Positions 9,441 to 17,712 of a stretch of 64,000 bases of DNA are shown piece by piece. Position numbers and translations under genes: made by a program. The notes under the pieces are model-generated. The model was not told where the DNA came from and ran no database searches. It was given only the letters and a program-made list of their open reading frames with translations. Numbering within the stretch: the first letter of the stretch is position 1; every line of letters begins with the position of its first letter. The DNA comes from Marinibacterium sp. (GTDB lineage: Bacteria > Pseudomonadota > Alphaproteobacteria > Rhodobacterales > Rhodobacteraceae), in contig JAOXSC010000181.1 of the NCBI GenBank assembly GCA_025800215.1, forward strand, positions 22,658-86,657, written 5' to 3'.

Positions 9441-9864
9441 AACTGCACAGAACGCAAGATCCGCCCCGCGCTATATCCTCGACCCCGTGGCGTTTGCGCT
9501 GGCGATGGTGGGCGGGCCGGTGCTGATCGGTCTGCTGGGCGCACCATTGTTGCTGATCCCAAGCTTTGCGGTGATCATCGGCGGGATCCCCTATCTTGTG
9601 ATCGGCACGCCCGTGCTGGCGCTTTATCTGCGACACAACCCGCCGCAGCCCGGAAAAATCGCGCTGCTGGCGTTCTTGGCAGACGCTGCAGTGCTGCTGT
9701 TGGTCAGCATAGTTGCATCCAATAGCGGCGATCCGTCGGACACAGAACTTGCGACCCTCGCCTTGGCCTGCGGGCTGGTCTTTGCCCCGCTCTGGGGCGC
9801 GACAACGGCGGTGCTCTATCGCCGCCTGCGCCACCCGATCTACACCCACCCCTGTCCTTTGTAA
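9430..9864 (+). CDS. Integral membrane protein, four predicted segments, function unknown
   Basis: 144 residues with hydrophobic segments at about 20-40, 44-64, 77-95 and 108-127, separated by short loops; the C-terminus is RRLRHPIYTHPCPL. A GGAAG ribosome site lies eight bases before the ATG. The operator shared with the preceding regulator gene overlaps the start codon, so expression is probably controlled by it. No family recognised. The next gene follows after 16 bases and encodes another small membrane protein, so the two may act together. Confidence 0.75.
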   Translation: MTEITAQNARSAPRYILDPVAFALAMVGGPVLIGLLGAPLLLIPSFAVIIGGIPYLVIGTPVLALYLRHNPPQPGKIALLAFLADAAVLLLVSIVASNSGDPSDTELATLALACGLVFAPLWGATTAVLYRRLRHPIYTHPCPL

Positions 9865-9880
9865 CCCAAGAGGCTTCCCA

Positions 9881-10243
9881 ATGATGATCTACGTTCTTGT
9901 CTATCTCGGCGCGGCACTGACCATTCTGGCCGTTCTGTGCGGCATGATCCTGCGGATCGGCCATCTGATGGATCACTGCCCAAGCGGCGGCGGCGCCACG
10001 CGCACCGCCGCGCTGACCATCGCCACCGGCTTTGCCGCCATCGGCACGGGGGGCGTCATTCTGGGATGCGCCCTGCTGGTGGCCCTGAACGACGCCAGCG
10101 GCACGGCGTTGTCCGGGGCCCTTGGGCTGGTGGTGCTGTGCCTCGGGCTTGGGTTTTCACACGCGGTGGCAACCCTGCGCACCGTGCTGGTGCCGATGCC
10201 AGCAGACGCCCCCGGCGACACCTCTGCACCGCCTGCCCAATAA
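9881..10243 (+). CDS. Small integral membrane protein, three predicted segments, function unknown
   Basis: 120 residues starting MMIYVLVYLGAALT. An AAGAGG ribosome site is seven bases before the ATG at 9881, and the frame upstream lacks a better start. Hydrophobic segments lie at about 3-26, 42-68 and 77-100; the tail is proline/alanine-rich. It sits 16 bases after the previous membrane protein and probably shares its transcript and GbsR-type control. No family recognised. Confidence 0.7.
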   Translation: MMIYVLVYLGAALTILAVLCGMILRIGHLMDHCPSGGGATRTAALTIATGFAAIGTGGVILGCALLVALNDASGTALSGALGLVVLCLGLGFSHAVATLRTVLVPMPADAPGDTSAPPAQ

Positions 10244-10451
10244 CGGGTTGATGCACAGGATCTGTGCGCCCATGCGCAGTCACATTAGGTTGTTTTGTAT
10301 GTGAGCCCCCACCTTCCCAAGTTGGCAGGGCGAGCGGATCCATTCCGATCCTTTGACGCTCGTTTCGCGGTGCATTCCCACCGTTTGCAACATTCCCATT
10401 GCCGTGGGATCGCAGAGACCCTGCCCCATGGCGTCTGAAAGGACATGAACA

Positions 10452-10928
10452 ATGCTGAACCTCAAAACCCTGATCTCGGGCGCCGCCCTGTCGCTTGCCG
10501 TTGCCACCACCTCGATCGCCGCTGGCGTGGACGTGAACGCCACCACCACCGGCCTGGCGCTGCGCGGCTATGACCCGGTTGCCTACTTCACCGATGGCGC
10601 ACCGACCGAAGGCGACCTGAACATCACCGCCGTCTACAACGACGCCACCTATCGCTTTGCGTCCGAAGAAAACAAAGCCACCTTCGAAGCCAACCCCGAA
10701 GCCTACGCCCCGGCCTATGGCGGGTTCTGCGCCTTCGGCACGGCCATGGGCTTCAAATTCGACGGTGACCCCGAAGTCTGGAAGATCGTCGACAACCGTC
10801 TCTACCTGAACCTGTCGCCCGCCGTGCAAGAGCGTTGGGAAACCGACGTGCCGGGCTTCATTGATCAGGCCGAAACCCAGTGGGACGTGATCGAAGACAA
10901 AACGCCCGCAGAACTGCAAACGCAGTAA
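10452..10928 (+). CDS. Secreted YHS domain-containing protein
   Basis: 158 residues with a signal peptide (about 1-23, ending SIAAG), so periplasmic. The YHS domain runs from about residue 32 to 95: LRGYDPVAYF, then YRFASEENKATFEANPEAY and YGGFCAFG. This type is common in proteobacteria and is thought to bind metal or act in metal/redox homeostasis, but no activity is established. An AAAGG ribosome site lies about ten bases upstream of the ATG. It has a 208-bp upstream region of its own, so it is probably monocistronic. Confidence 0.85.
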   Translation: MLNLKTLISGAALSLAVATTSIAAGVDVNATTTGLALRGYDPVAYFTDGAPTEGDLNITAVYNDATYRFASEENKATFEANPEAYAPAYGGFCAFGTAMGFKFDGDPEVWKIVDNRLYLNLSPAVQERWETDVPGFIDQAETQWDVIEDKTPAELQTQ

Positions 10929-10963
10929 TCCCCGGGACTGGACCTGCGACTGAAACTGCGACT

Positions 10964-10985
10964 GGCGGCGCTGCACGGCGCCGCC
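10964..10985. terminator. GC-rich hairpin between convergent genes
   Basis: GGCGGCGC (10964-10971) pairs perfectly with GCGCCGCC (10978-10985) around a six-base loop. It lies between the YHS gene and the convergent hydrolase gene. There is no T-run on either side, so it would be a weak or Rho-assisted terminator at best. Confidence 0.4.
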
Positions 10986-10995
10986 ACATTCCATG

Positions 10996-11814
10996 TCAGG
11001 CCGCCAGCACGGCCTGACCGCTGATCCCCCCCAGCCAGTCAAGCAGGATCGGGATCATCGCGCGCCCCGCGTCTTCGTACATGGGCATATGGCCCGCACC
11101 TTGCAGGATATGCACCGGTGCACGGTAATAGGCGGCGGTCATATAGGTGTCGATCAGCGGCACAAAGCGGTCCCGCGACCCGCCGATCACCAACAGATTG
11201 TCCTGGCTCAGCGGCCCCGGCGCAAAGGGCGGCCAGCCCATGGCATCCATCATTGCCGCCAGCGATTCATTCTGCAGCTTCGACAGAAACCCGTCGAACC
11301 GCGCATCCGCGATGCCACCGGGAAACAACCCGTCGCGCACCACCCCGATATTCACATGCGGCAGGCCGAACAGGCTGTATTTGCCCATTTCGTGCCACAG
11401 CCTGGGGTGGCGCCAGAACATTTCCATCGACGCGCGCCACAGCCCGTAGGGCGGCACCGAACACAGCAGCGCCGTGCCCGCCGGTTGCGCGCCGGACGCC
11501 AGCAGCTTCTGCGCCGCGGCCCCGCCCAGCGAATGCGCCAGCAGCGCCACGGGACGACCGGTATTGTCCATGGCCTTCGCGATGTCATCGGCATAGGTGG
11601 CCAGCCGGTGTGCGTTCAGCCGGTCGCGCCCGGCGCTGTTGCCATGGCCGGACAGGCTGAGCGCCCAGGTGCGATACCCGGCATCGGTAAAGGGGGCGAT
11701 CAGATCGGGCTCCCACATCCAGGCGCCGGATGAAATCCCGTGCACCAGAATGATGTCGATGGGCTGCTCCGGCCCGGTGGGCGCGTATTCGATACATTCA
11801 AGATGGTCTGCCAT
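10996..11814 (-). CDS. Alpha/beta hydrolase
   Basis: 272 residues of alpha/beta-hydrolase fold. The oxyanion-hole motif LVHGISSGAW is near residue 24, the nucleophile elbow AHSLGG near 94, the acid in GGSRDRFVP near 217 and the catalytic histidine in GAGHMPM near 245. The lid region includes WRASMEMFWRHPRLW. Substrate unknown; likely cytoplasmic, as there is no signal peptide. It lies downstream of the two-gene unit at 11932-13574 on the same strand after a 117-bp gap containing a terminator-like hairpin, so it is probably transcribed separately. Confidence 0.85.
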   Translation of the reverse strand: MADHLECIEYAPTGPEQPIDIILVHGISSGAWMWEPDLIAPFTDAGYRTWALSLSGHGNSAGRDRLNAHRLATYADDIAKAMDNTGRPVALLAHSLGGAAAQKLLASGAQPAGTALLCSVPPYGLWRASMEMFWRHPRLWHEMGKYSLFGLPHVNIGVVRDGLFPGGIADARFDGFLSKLQNESLAAMMDAMGWPPFAPGPLSQDNLLVIGGSRDRFVPLIDTYMTAAYYRAPVHILQGAGHMPMYEDAGRAMIPILLDWLGGISGQAVLAA

Positions 11815-11891
11815 GGCGCATTCCCGGCCTTGTGGTCACCCCTGCGCCCTAGCGTGTTTGCACAACAGATGCACCAGTTTGGCCGCGCAAA

Positions 11892-11923
11892 CGGGGCCGG
11901 ACGCTGCGACACGCCCGGCCCCG
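11892..11923 (-). terminator. Hairpin terminator candidate after the 312-residue protein gene
   Basis: CGGGGCCGG (11892-11900) and CCGGCCCCG (11915-11923) form a perfect 9-bp stem around a 14-base loop that can pair further. On the minus strand only three T residues follow, so termination may be partial. Confidence 0.5.
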
Positions 11924-11931
11924 ACACCGGC

Positions 11932-12870
11932 TTAGCGCATGCCAAGCCCCAGATGGGTCGATCCGACCCCGGCCGCAGCATAGGCTTTGGGGGTGGCAAC
12001 CGGGGCGACGCGGCCGACAAAGTAATGCTCGTCCCGTTCGGGCAGATCCACGCGGGCCTCGTATTCCAGCGCGGGGAACAGCACGCTTTGATGGATCGCA
12101 GCCGGCAGGGCCATCAGGCCAAGCCGCGCGCGCTGAATGGTGATCCGCCCGCCCTGTTTGACCGCCAGATTGAGATCGGGATCTTCAAGCAGCCCGGCGG
12201 CCAGCGCCGTTTCGGTGCCGCCGATCCTGACCTTGGCGGCTTCGGTCGGGCTGCGCCAGACATTGATGGCCCCGGTGGGCTGCAGAGTGCCCCGCGCCGG
12301 GATCAGATCCACCAGCGTCTTGCCGCCTGCGCCGATCACCGGCAGATCGTCCAGCGCATAGCCAAAGACCACCGTCGCCTCGCCCGCGCCCGTGCGCAGG
12401 GTGCGGCCCTTTTCGTCGGCCTCGGCCACCTGCACCAGACGCAGCTGGGGCTTTTGCGCATGGGCCATGTCAAAGCCGCCGATCTCGGCCATTTCATGGG
12501 CCAGCGACAGCGCCTGTTCGGTGGCCGCGCGGCCCAGCGTCAGCACCGGCTGGCCATCGGCATCGCGATCTTCGGACAGATCGTCCCAATCAAGGAATTC
12601 ACTGTCGCCTTTCAGCTCGTGCACGTGGTTGGACGACCAGATCGCGCCCGAGGCGGCGAAATATTCCACCCCGCCCCGGTCCGAAGCCATCATGCGGCCA
12701 AATTCGGTATCGACCTGCTGCACCCGGCCCAGATCCAGCCGTTCGGCCAGCGCATGCACGCCCTTTTCGCGGTCGTCATAGCAGGGGGCGGCGCAGCGCA
12801 GCACGGGGGCCGTGTCGGGCAGCTTGGGAAGGTCGGCGTCAAAGCGGATGTCTTGAATGTTCAGGGTCAT
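11932..12870 (-). CDS. Protein of unknown function paired with a caspase-like protein
   Basis: 312 residues, acidic, without signal peptide or membrane segment. The ATG has a GGAGA ribosome site and begins 11 bases after the stop of the upstream gene, so the two are surely one operon. Visible blocks are FGRMMASDRGGVEYFAASG near residue 57 (beta-rich), a helical stretch ALSLAHEMAEIGG near 122 and a late beta-rich part with PVIGAGGKTLVDLIPARG near 193. I recognise no domain. If the neighbour is a protease, this could be its substrate, inhibitor or effector; that is inference from adjacency only. Confidence 0.75.
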   Translation of the reverse strand: MTLNIQDIRFDADLPKLPDTAPVLRCAAPCYDDREKGVHALAERLDLGRVQQVDTEFGRMMASDRGGVEYFAASGAIWSSNHVHELKGDSEFLDWDDLSEDRDADGQPVLTLGRAATEQALSLAHEMAEIGGFDMAHAQKPQLRLVQVAEADEKGRTLRTGAGEATVVFGYALDDLPVIGAGGKTLVDLIPARGTLQPTGAINVWRSPTEAAKVRIGGTETALAAGLLEDPDLNLAVKQGGRITIQRARLGLMALPAAIHQSVLFPALEYEARVDLPERDEHYFVGRVAPVATPKAYAAAGVGSTHLGLGMR

Positions 12871-12881
12871 GTCATCTCTCC

Positions 12882-13574
12882 TCAGCAGGTGCCACGGGCC
12901 CAGAAAAAGGTGCGGTTGCGCACCGGGTCCGACGGTTCAGAGGGTTGGAATTTCTCGTTATAGGTGCTGACGAAGTTGCCCGCCGAATTGTCACCCGATG
13001 TGCGCATATAGGCCCAGTCCACATTGGACCCTTCGACCATGCGATTGGCTTTCTTCCACGCCACCCGGATCGGGTCATGGGCATAAAGCCCAAAGGCCAG
13101 CGCATTGCCCACACCGCCATACCAGGCAAACCAGAACCCGCGCATGTCGCGCCCGCCGCCCGAATAGGAATTGGTGTGAAAGCCGCACATGAAGTGCAGC
13201 CGCTCAAAGGCCGGGATCCAGTCCCAGGTGCTGTTGTTGCTGTCGTGGCGCAGAACCTGACAGGCGTGGCTGGCCCAGACTTCGAGATCTCCGGCGCCAA
13301 AGGCCACACTGTCCGAGGTCGACACCGATCCGTCCCAGACCGAAAACCGCCCCGGAGACCCGTGCGAGGACATCATCAGGCAATCCACATTGTCGGATTT
13401 TTCGTCATAGTTGGCAGTGACGACAAAATCCTTTTCCTTCACGGCGCTGTCGCCGTGATCTTCGGTCCAGTCATAACCGGGGATGAGGTCAAAGGCAGAG
13501 GCAAAGCTTTGCGCTTCGATCCGGCGGCCATCCAGCCCATCCTTGATCCACCACGCGCCCATACGTCGAGCCAT
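12882..13574 (-). CDS. Putative caspase-like (clan CD) cysteine peptidase, DUF6345-like
   Basis: 230 residues, no signal peptide. A hydrophobic strand leads to SSHGSPG with His71; 34 residues later another strand leads to VWASHACQVL with Cys105. A strand-HG / strand-AC pair at this spacing is the hallmark of clan CD peptidases (caspases, gingipains, CHAT). The second half is rich in aromatic residues and glycine (GFHTNSYSGGGRDMRG, FAWYGGVGNALAFGLY). It resembles proteins I remember as DUF6345, but I cannot search. ATG at 13574 is preferred, with a GGAG site eight bases upstream, over an ATG 21 codons earlier. The next gene follows after 11 bases. Confidence 0.6.
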   Translation of the reverse strand: MARRMGAWWIKDGLDGRRIEAQSFASAFDLIPGYDWTEDHGDSAVKEKDFVVTANYDEKSDNVDCLMMSSHGSPGRFSVWDGSVSTSDSVAFGAGDLEVWASHACQVLRHDSNNSTWDWIPAFERLHFMCGFHTNSYSGGGRDMRGFWFAWYGGVGNALAFGLYAHDPIRVAWKKANRMVEGSNVDWAYMRTSGDNSAGNFVSTYNEKFQPSEPSDPVRNRTFFWARGTC

Positions 13575-13716
13575 GTTCGTCTCCTTTTTTGTAAAATGTC
13601 TTTTCGGAAAATAGTCATCGCGGGGAATGCACGACACGGATCAGGCTACGCCCCGGGGTGACGCAGGGGTAGTCTGGAATACCGGACTGGGATCGCGGGC
13701 TGCGCTGACAGGGGGC

Positions 13717-14121
13717 CTAGCGCAGGGCCGTTTGGGTCAGGGGGCAGCGGTCGCCGTCATAAAACTGCGTCAGGATCTGACCAAAAGGACCATCGCCGGC
13801 GGTTTCGAACAGGGTCATGGACGACCGCAGCTTCAGCGCATCCACCTGACCCAGGATCGCTTCGGGGCGGGTGCCCTGATGGGTCAGCAGGGCAGTGCAG
13901 ATCGCGATCAGGCGCGGCCCCAGCACCGGATGGGCCAGATAGGCGCGCGCTTCGGAAAGATCGCACAGGCCATAGAACCGCGCGCGTTCGGACCCGCCCA
14001 GCCCGGCCAGCTGGGGAAAGATGTACCACATCCAGTGCGAGCGTTTGCGCCCCTGGCCGATCTCGGCCAGGGCGATGGCATAGTCCGCTTCCTGTGCTGC
14101 AAGGAAGCGCTCAAGGCTCAA
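13717..14121 (-). CDS. DUF1810 family protein
   Basis: 134 residues matching DUF1810: FLAAQEADYAIALAEIGQGRKRSHWMWYIFPQ is represented by its core RKRSHWMWYIFPQ near residue 26, with YGLCDLSEARAYLAHPVLG near 50. The family is small, soluble and uncharacterised. The start appears to be TTG at 14121, overlapping the gshA stop (TATTGAG), with no ribosome site of its own, so translation would rely on ribosomes finishing gshA. The nearest in-frame Met lies inside the conserved domain, which supports the TTG. Confidence 0.88.
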   Translation of the reverse strand: MSLERFLAAQEADYAIALAEIGQGRKRSHWMWYIFPQLAGLGGSERARFYGLCDLSEARAYLAHPVLGPRLIAICTALLTHQGTRPEAILGQVDALKLRSSMTLFETAGDGPFGQILTQFYDGDRCPLTQTALR

Positions 14122-15488
14122 TAGGAAAACGCGCCGTAGATGCGGGTCAGATCCCCGCCCCAGTCGCCGTGATAATGATCCAGCAGCTCATCGGCGGCGA
14201 CCTTGCCACTGTCCAGGCTGTCTTTCAGCGCGCTCAGGAAATGGGTTTCGTCGGGCACCAGCCCGCCCGCGCCGGGGCGGGCGCGCGCGCGCAGCCCCTG
14301 TTCGGCGATCTCAACCGCCTGCCGGGCCAGATCCAGCATGCGGATGTCACCGACCTGCGCGTGCAGCCCGTCCACACTGGCGGCGACGCGCAGCGCGTCG
14401 CGGGTGTCGGCATCCCACCCCTTGACCAGATCCCAGGCCGCGTCCAGCGCGCCCTGATCATAGGTCAGCCCCACCCAGAAGGCAGGCAACGCACACAGCT
14501 TGCGCCACTGGCCGCCATCGGCACCGCGCATTTCGATGAATTTCTTGACGCGCGCTTCGGGGAACAGCGTTGTCAGGTGATCGGCCCAATCGCTAAGGGT
14601 GGGCTTTTCGCCCGGCAGGGCAGGCAGTTCACCGCGCAGGAAATCCCGGAAGGACTGGCCAAGCGCATTGTGATAGACCCCGTCGCGATAGACGAAATAC
14701 ATCGGCACATCGAGCGCATATTCCGCCCAGGCTTCGAACCCGAACCCGTCATCAAAGACAAAAGGCACCATGCCCGTGCGATCGGGATCCAGATCCCGCC
14801 ACACCCGCGCCCGCCACGATTTGTGGCCGTTCACCTTGCCTTCGAAAAAGGGCGAATTGGCAAAGAGCGCGGTTGCCACCGGCTGCAGGGCAATCGCCAC
14901 ACGCATCTTTTGCACCATGTCCGCTTCGGACGAAAAATCCAGATTGACCTGAACCGTGCAGGTGCGGCGCATCATGGTGGTTCCCATGGTGCCGACCTCT
15001 TGCATATAGCTGTCCATCAGCTTGTAGCGGCCTTTGGGCATCAGCGGCATCTGGTCATGGGTCCAGATCGGGGCCGCCCCAAGACCGATGAAGCCCACGC
15101 CGATCTTGTCGGCGATGTCCTTGACGTCGCGCAGGTGCTCGTTCACCTCGTCACAGGTTTCATGGATGGTTTCCAGCGGCGCGCCCGACAGTTCCAGCGC
15201 CCCCCCCGGTTCGAGCGAGATATTGGCCCCGCCCTTGGTCAGGCCGATCAGCTTGCCGGCCTCTTCCAGCGGGGCCCAGTCATGCTGGTCGCGCAGCGCC
15301 GTGAGAACGGCCAGGATCGAGCGCTCGCCTTCATAGGGGAGCGGCTTGAGCGTGTCGGTGCAATAGCCGAATTTCTCGTGCTCGGTGCCGATGCGCCAGT
15401 CTTGCCTGGGTTTGCAGCCCTCTGCCATATATTCGGCAAGCTGCTCATACCGCTCGATCGGGCCGCCGCCGGACTGGGGGATGGACAT
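14118..15488 (-). CDS. gshA: Glutamate-cysteine ligase, plant/alphaproteobacterial type
   Basis: Ligates glutamate and cysteine with ATP, the first step of glutathione synthesis. 456 residues, the usual length for this class. Motifs include RIGTEHEKFGY near residue 32, LTKGGANISLEPGGALELSG near 80, the RTCTVQVNLDF core near 173 and KFIEMRGADGG near 312. A GGAG site precedes the ATG. Glutathione made here would feed the glutathione-dependent formaldehyde pathway encoded at 34513 and 50527. DUF1810 follows with a one-base-shifted overlap. Confidence 0.96.
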   Translation of the reverse strand: MSIPQSGGGPIERYEQLAEYMAEGCKPRQDWRIGTEHEKFGYCTDTLKPLPYEGERSILAVLTALRDQHDWAPLEEAGKLIGLTKGGANISLEPGGALELSGAPLETIHETCDEVNEHLRDVKDIADKIGVGFIGLGAAPIWTHDQMPLMPKGRYKLMDSYMQEVGTMGTTMMRRTCTVQVNLDFSSEADMVQKMRVAIALQPVATALFANSPFFEGKVNGHKSWRARVWRDLDPDRTGMVPFVFDDGFGFEAWAEYALDVPMYFVYRDGVYHNALGQSFRDFLRGELPALPGEKPTLSDWADHLTTLFPEARVKKFIEMRGADGGQWRKLCALPAFWVGLTYDQGALDAAWDLVKGWDADTRDALRVAASVDGLHAQVGDIRMLDLARQAVEIAEQGLRARARPGAGGLVPDETHFLSALKDSLDSGKVAADELLDHYHGDWGGDLTRIYGAFSY

Positions 15489-15551
15489 TCTGGCGCTCCG
15501 TTTGCTGTGGCCATCTGGTTCGATCAGTCGTGCTGTGAAATGCGGGCACTG

Positions 15552-16079
15552 TCAATGCAGGCGGTTGCGGTCGATCCGGCCGGGATGGCGTTCCCAGATG
15601 ACCACCGGCATCGGCGTCGGCCCCTTGAGATGCTGCAACATCCTTGTGGTCTTGATCCCCGGCAGCCCGGCAAAGGCGTCAAACAGCGCATCCGCGCCTT
15701 CGGCGTTCACGGGAATGTGCAATTGCCCCTGACCCGGAACATGCAGCACCCAATGCGCGGGATGCTGGACGGGATCCAGGATCAGCGTTTCCAGATCGGC
15801 CATCGCCACCGAGCCGCCGCTGAGCGGGCCCATATAGGTGACCTCTCCTTCATCGACGAGCACCACGCCGGGGCCGCGACCGGTGCTGCGAAAGCGCAGC
15901 CGCTGCACCCCGATCACACAGAGCGCCGCGCCCGCGATCACCAGCACCAGCCCGACCCAGGCCAGCAGCCCGCCCACATCCATCATCCAATAGGCGCCAA
16001 GCGCGATCAGCCCGACCCCGGCGATGACCTCGCGCCAGCGGGTGACAAGGGCGGTGACCTCGGGGCGGATAAAGCTCAT
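15552..16079 (-). CDS. Membrane protein of unknown function
   Basis: 175 residues. Two adjacent N-terminal hydrophobic segments (about 17-34 and 38-58, GLLAWVGLVLVIAGAALCV) are followed by a soluble beta-rich domain with GPGVVLVDEGEVTYMGPLSGG and HWVLHVPGQGQLHIPVN, which could be PH-like. The ATG overlaps the stop of the GNAT gene (ATGA). It looks like a lineage-specific member of the rsmE cluster; I do not recognise it. Confidence 0.75.
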   Translation of the reverse strand: MSFIRPEVTALVTRWREVIAGVGLIALGAYWMMDVGGLLAWVGLVLVIAGAALCVIGVQRLRFRSTGRGPGVVLVDEGEVTYMGPLSGGSVAMADLETLILDPVQHPAHWVLHVPGQGQLHIPVNAEGADALFDAFAGLPGIKTTRMLQHLKGPTPMPVVIWERHPGRIDRNRLH

Positions 16080-16963
16080 GCCTGGATCTCCGTGGTTGGG
16101 GGCTGCGGGCTGGCGGGGCGCGGCCCGTCCAGCAGCGCAAGCCCGTAGGACCCGATGTGCCGGAACCCGATGCCCTCATAGGCGCGGGCGGCCGCGCGGT
16201 TGTTGGCAAACAGGATCGCGACGGACGCGCCGTGGCGGCGGGCCTCGGCCAGCAGCGCGGCGGTGACCCGGCGGCCCTGCCCGCGATTGCGCTGGTCATC
16301 GGGGACAAAGACACCGCCCACCTGCACCATATCCCCCACCTGCGCATTCAGCGCGGCCATCGCCACCGGCTGGCCCGCCTCATAGATCATCCGTACCGGG
16401 CTGCCCTCGGCCACAGCGGCCTGCGCCCGCGCACGGGCCTGCCGCAGGCGTTCGGCGGCGTCACCGGCCATGCCGGTCTGCCGCAGATAGCCGTCAAACC
16501 AGCCGGTCAGCAGCGCCGCGTCCTGCGGGCCGGGGGGCCGCAGATCGGCACCGGGATCGGTCAGATCGGCCAGTGCCAGCCGATAAAGCGGTTCGTCCTG
16601 GCGCAGCGACATCACCGATCGGGGCCAGCCCAGAACCTCCAGCGCCGCGTCGATCTGCGCGGGCACGCCGGTGATCCCCAACAGCGCCTGATCGCCCAGA
16701 GCATCGGCCCAGGCCCGCAGATCCGCAGGCACCGGATCCGGAGCCTGCATCAGCAGATAGCCCGCGCGCGTGACGCCAAAGACCCCGCGCAGGTCCGGCC
16801 CTTCGCTGAGCCAGAACCGGGTCGCATCGCGATGCGTGTCATCGCGCGCGACCACGCCATGTGTCGCCAGATTGGATCGCAGAAACATCGAGGTTTCGGC
16901 ATGCTGCGCCAGAAAACGCTCCATCGCCGGGCGGTCGGCATCACGGGCCGGGCGCAGGGTCAC
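16076..16963 (-). CDS. GNAT family N-acetyltransferase
   Basis: 295 residues. The C-terminal GNAT domain (about 155-285) has the acetyl-CoA loop in VPDDQRNRGQGRRVTAALL (R/Q-x-x-G-x-G/R), preceded by VQVGGVFV and followed by SVAILFANNRAAARAYEGIG. The N-terminal half is a second, degenerate GNAT-like region starting VTLRPARDADRPAM. I chose GTG at 16963, which overlaps the rsmE stop as GTGA and follows a GGGGGA ribosome site; another GTG lies nine codons upstream. Substrate unknown. Confidence 0.85.
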   Translation of the reverse strand: MTLRPARDADRPAMERFLAQHAETSMFLRSNLATHGVVARDDTHRDATRFWLSEGPDLRGVFGVTRAGYLLMQAPDPVPADLRAWADALGDQALLGITGVPAQIDAALEVLGWPRSVMSLRQDEPLYRLALADLTDPGADLRPPGPQDAALLTGWFDGYLRQTGMAGDAAERLRQARARAQAAVAEGSPVRMIYEAGQPVAMAALNAQVGDMVQVGGVFVPDDQRNRGQGRRVTAALLAEARRHGASVAILFANNRAAARAYEGIGFRHIGSYGLALLDGPRPASPQPPTTEIQA

Positions 16964-17685
16964 GGCCAGTCCCCCAGTTGCGACTGCCACAGCGTCAGCG
17001 CCGCCACCGCCGCAGTATCCGCGCGCAGGATGCGCGGGCCAAGCGTGATCGAGCGGGTAAAGGGCAACCCGCGCAGCCGCGTGCGCTCGGCGTCCGAAAA
17101 CCCGCCTTCGGGCCCGATCAGGATGGCACCGGGGCGGGCCCGGTCGGCAGGGTCCAGATGCCCGGTTTCACCCGCAAGCGTTTCGTCACAGAACACAAGC
17201 TGGCGATCCGCTGGCCAGTCGGCCAGCAGCCGGTCCAGCCGGTGCAGATCCGCAACCTCGGGCACAAAGGTGCCGCCGCATTGCTCGGCCGCCTCGATGG
17301 CATGGGCCTGCAGCCGGTCCTGGCGGATGCGGTCGGAATTGGTGAAATCGGTCTGCACGGGGATGATCCGCGCCGCGCCCATTTCGGCGGCCTTTTCCAC
17401 GATGAAATCGGTGCGCGCCTTTTTGATCGGCGCAAACAGCAGCCACAGATCGGGCGGCATGCGCAGCGGCGCGCTTTGCTCAAGGCAGGTCAGGATGCCG
17501 CCGCGTTTGCCCGCCTCGGCCACCTCGGCGCGCCATTCGCCGTCGCGCCCGTTGAATAGAAGCACCTGCGCGCCGACACCCTGACGCATCACCCCGAACA
17601 GGTAATGCGCGTGATCCCGCGACAGAGGAACCGATTGCTCCGCACCCAGAGGGTGATCTACATACAGTCTGATCTTGGCCACCAT
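16960..17685 (-). CDS. rsmE: 16S rRNA (uracil1498-N3)-methyltransferase
   Basis: 241-residue SPOUT methyltransferase. Key blocks are HYLFGVMRQGVG near residue 27, FAPIKKARTDFIVEKAAEMG near 88 and the SAM-knot motifs LIGPEGGFSDAE near 187 and SITLGPRILRADTA near 214. Methylates U1498 of 16S rRNA at the decoding region. First gene of a three-gene overlapping run with the GNAT and membrane proteins, and divergent from ubiA, whose start is under 30 bases away. Confidence 0.95.
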   Translation of the reverse strand: MVAKIRLYVDHPLGAEQSVPLSRDHAHYLFGVMRQGVGAQVLLFNGRDGEWRAEVAEAGKRGGILTCLEQSAPLRMPPDLWLLFAPIKKARTDFIVEKAAEMGAARIIPVQTDFTNSDRIRQDRLQAHAIEAAEQCGGTFVPEVADLHRLDRLLADWPADRQLVFCDETLAGETGHLDPADRARPGAILIGPEGGFSDAERTRLRGLPFTRSITLGPRILRADTAAVAALTLWQSQLGDWP

Positions 17686-17712
17686 GGACCCTTACTTATG
17701 CAAGCTTCCGGC

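Noticed and set aside
14094..16148. Long + strand open frame (684 codons) across the gshA region
   Set aside because: It is antisense to gshA and a membrane-protein gene with strong motifs; its translation is rich in His/Arg/Gln/Gly with no domain, as expected for the complement of GC-rich genes.
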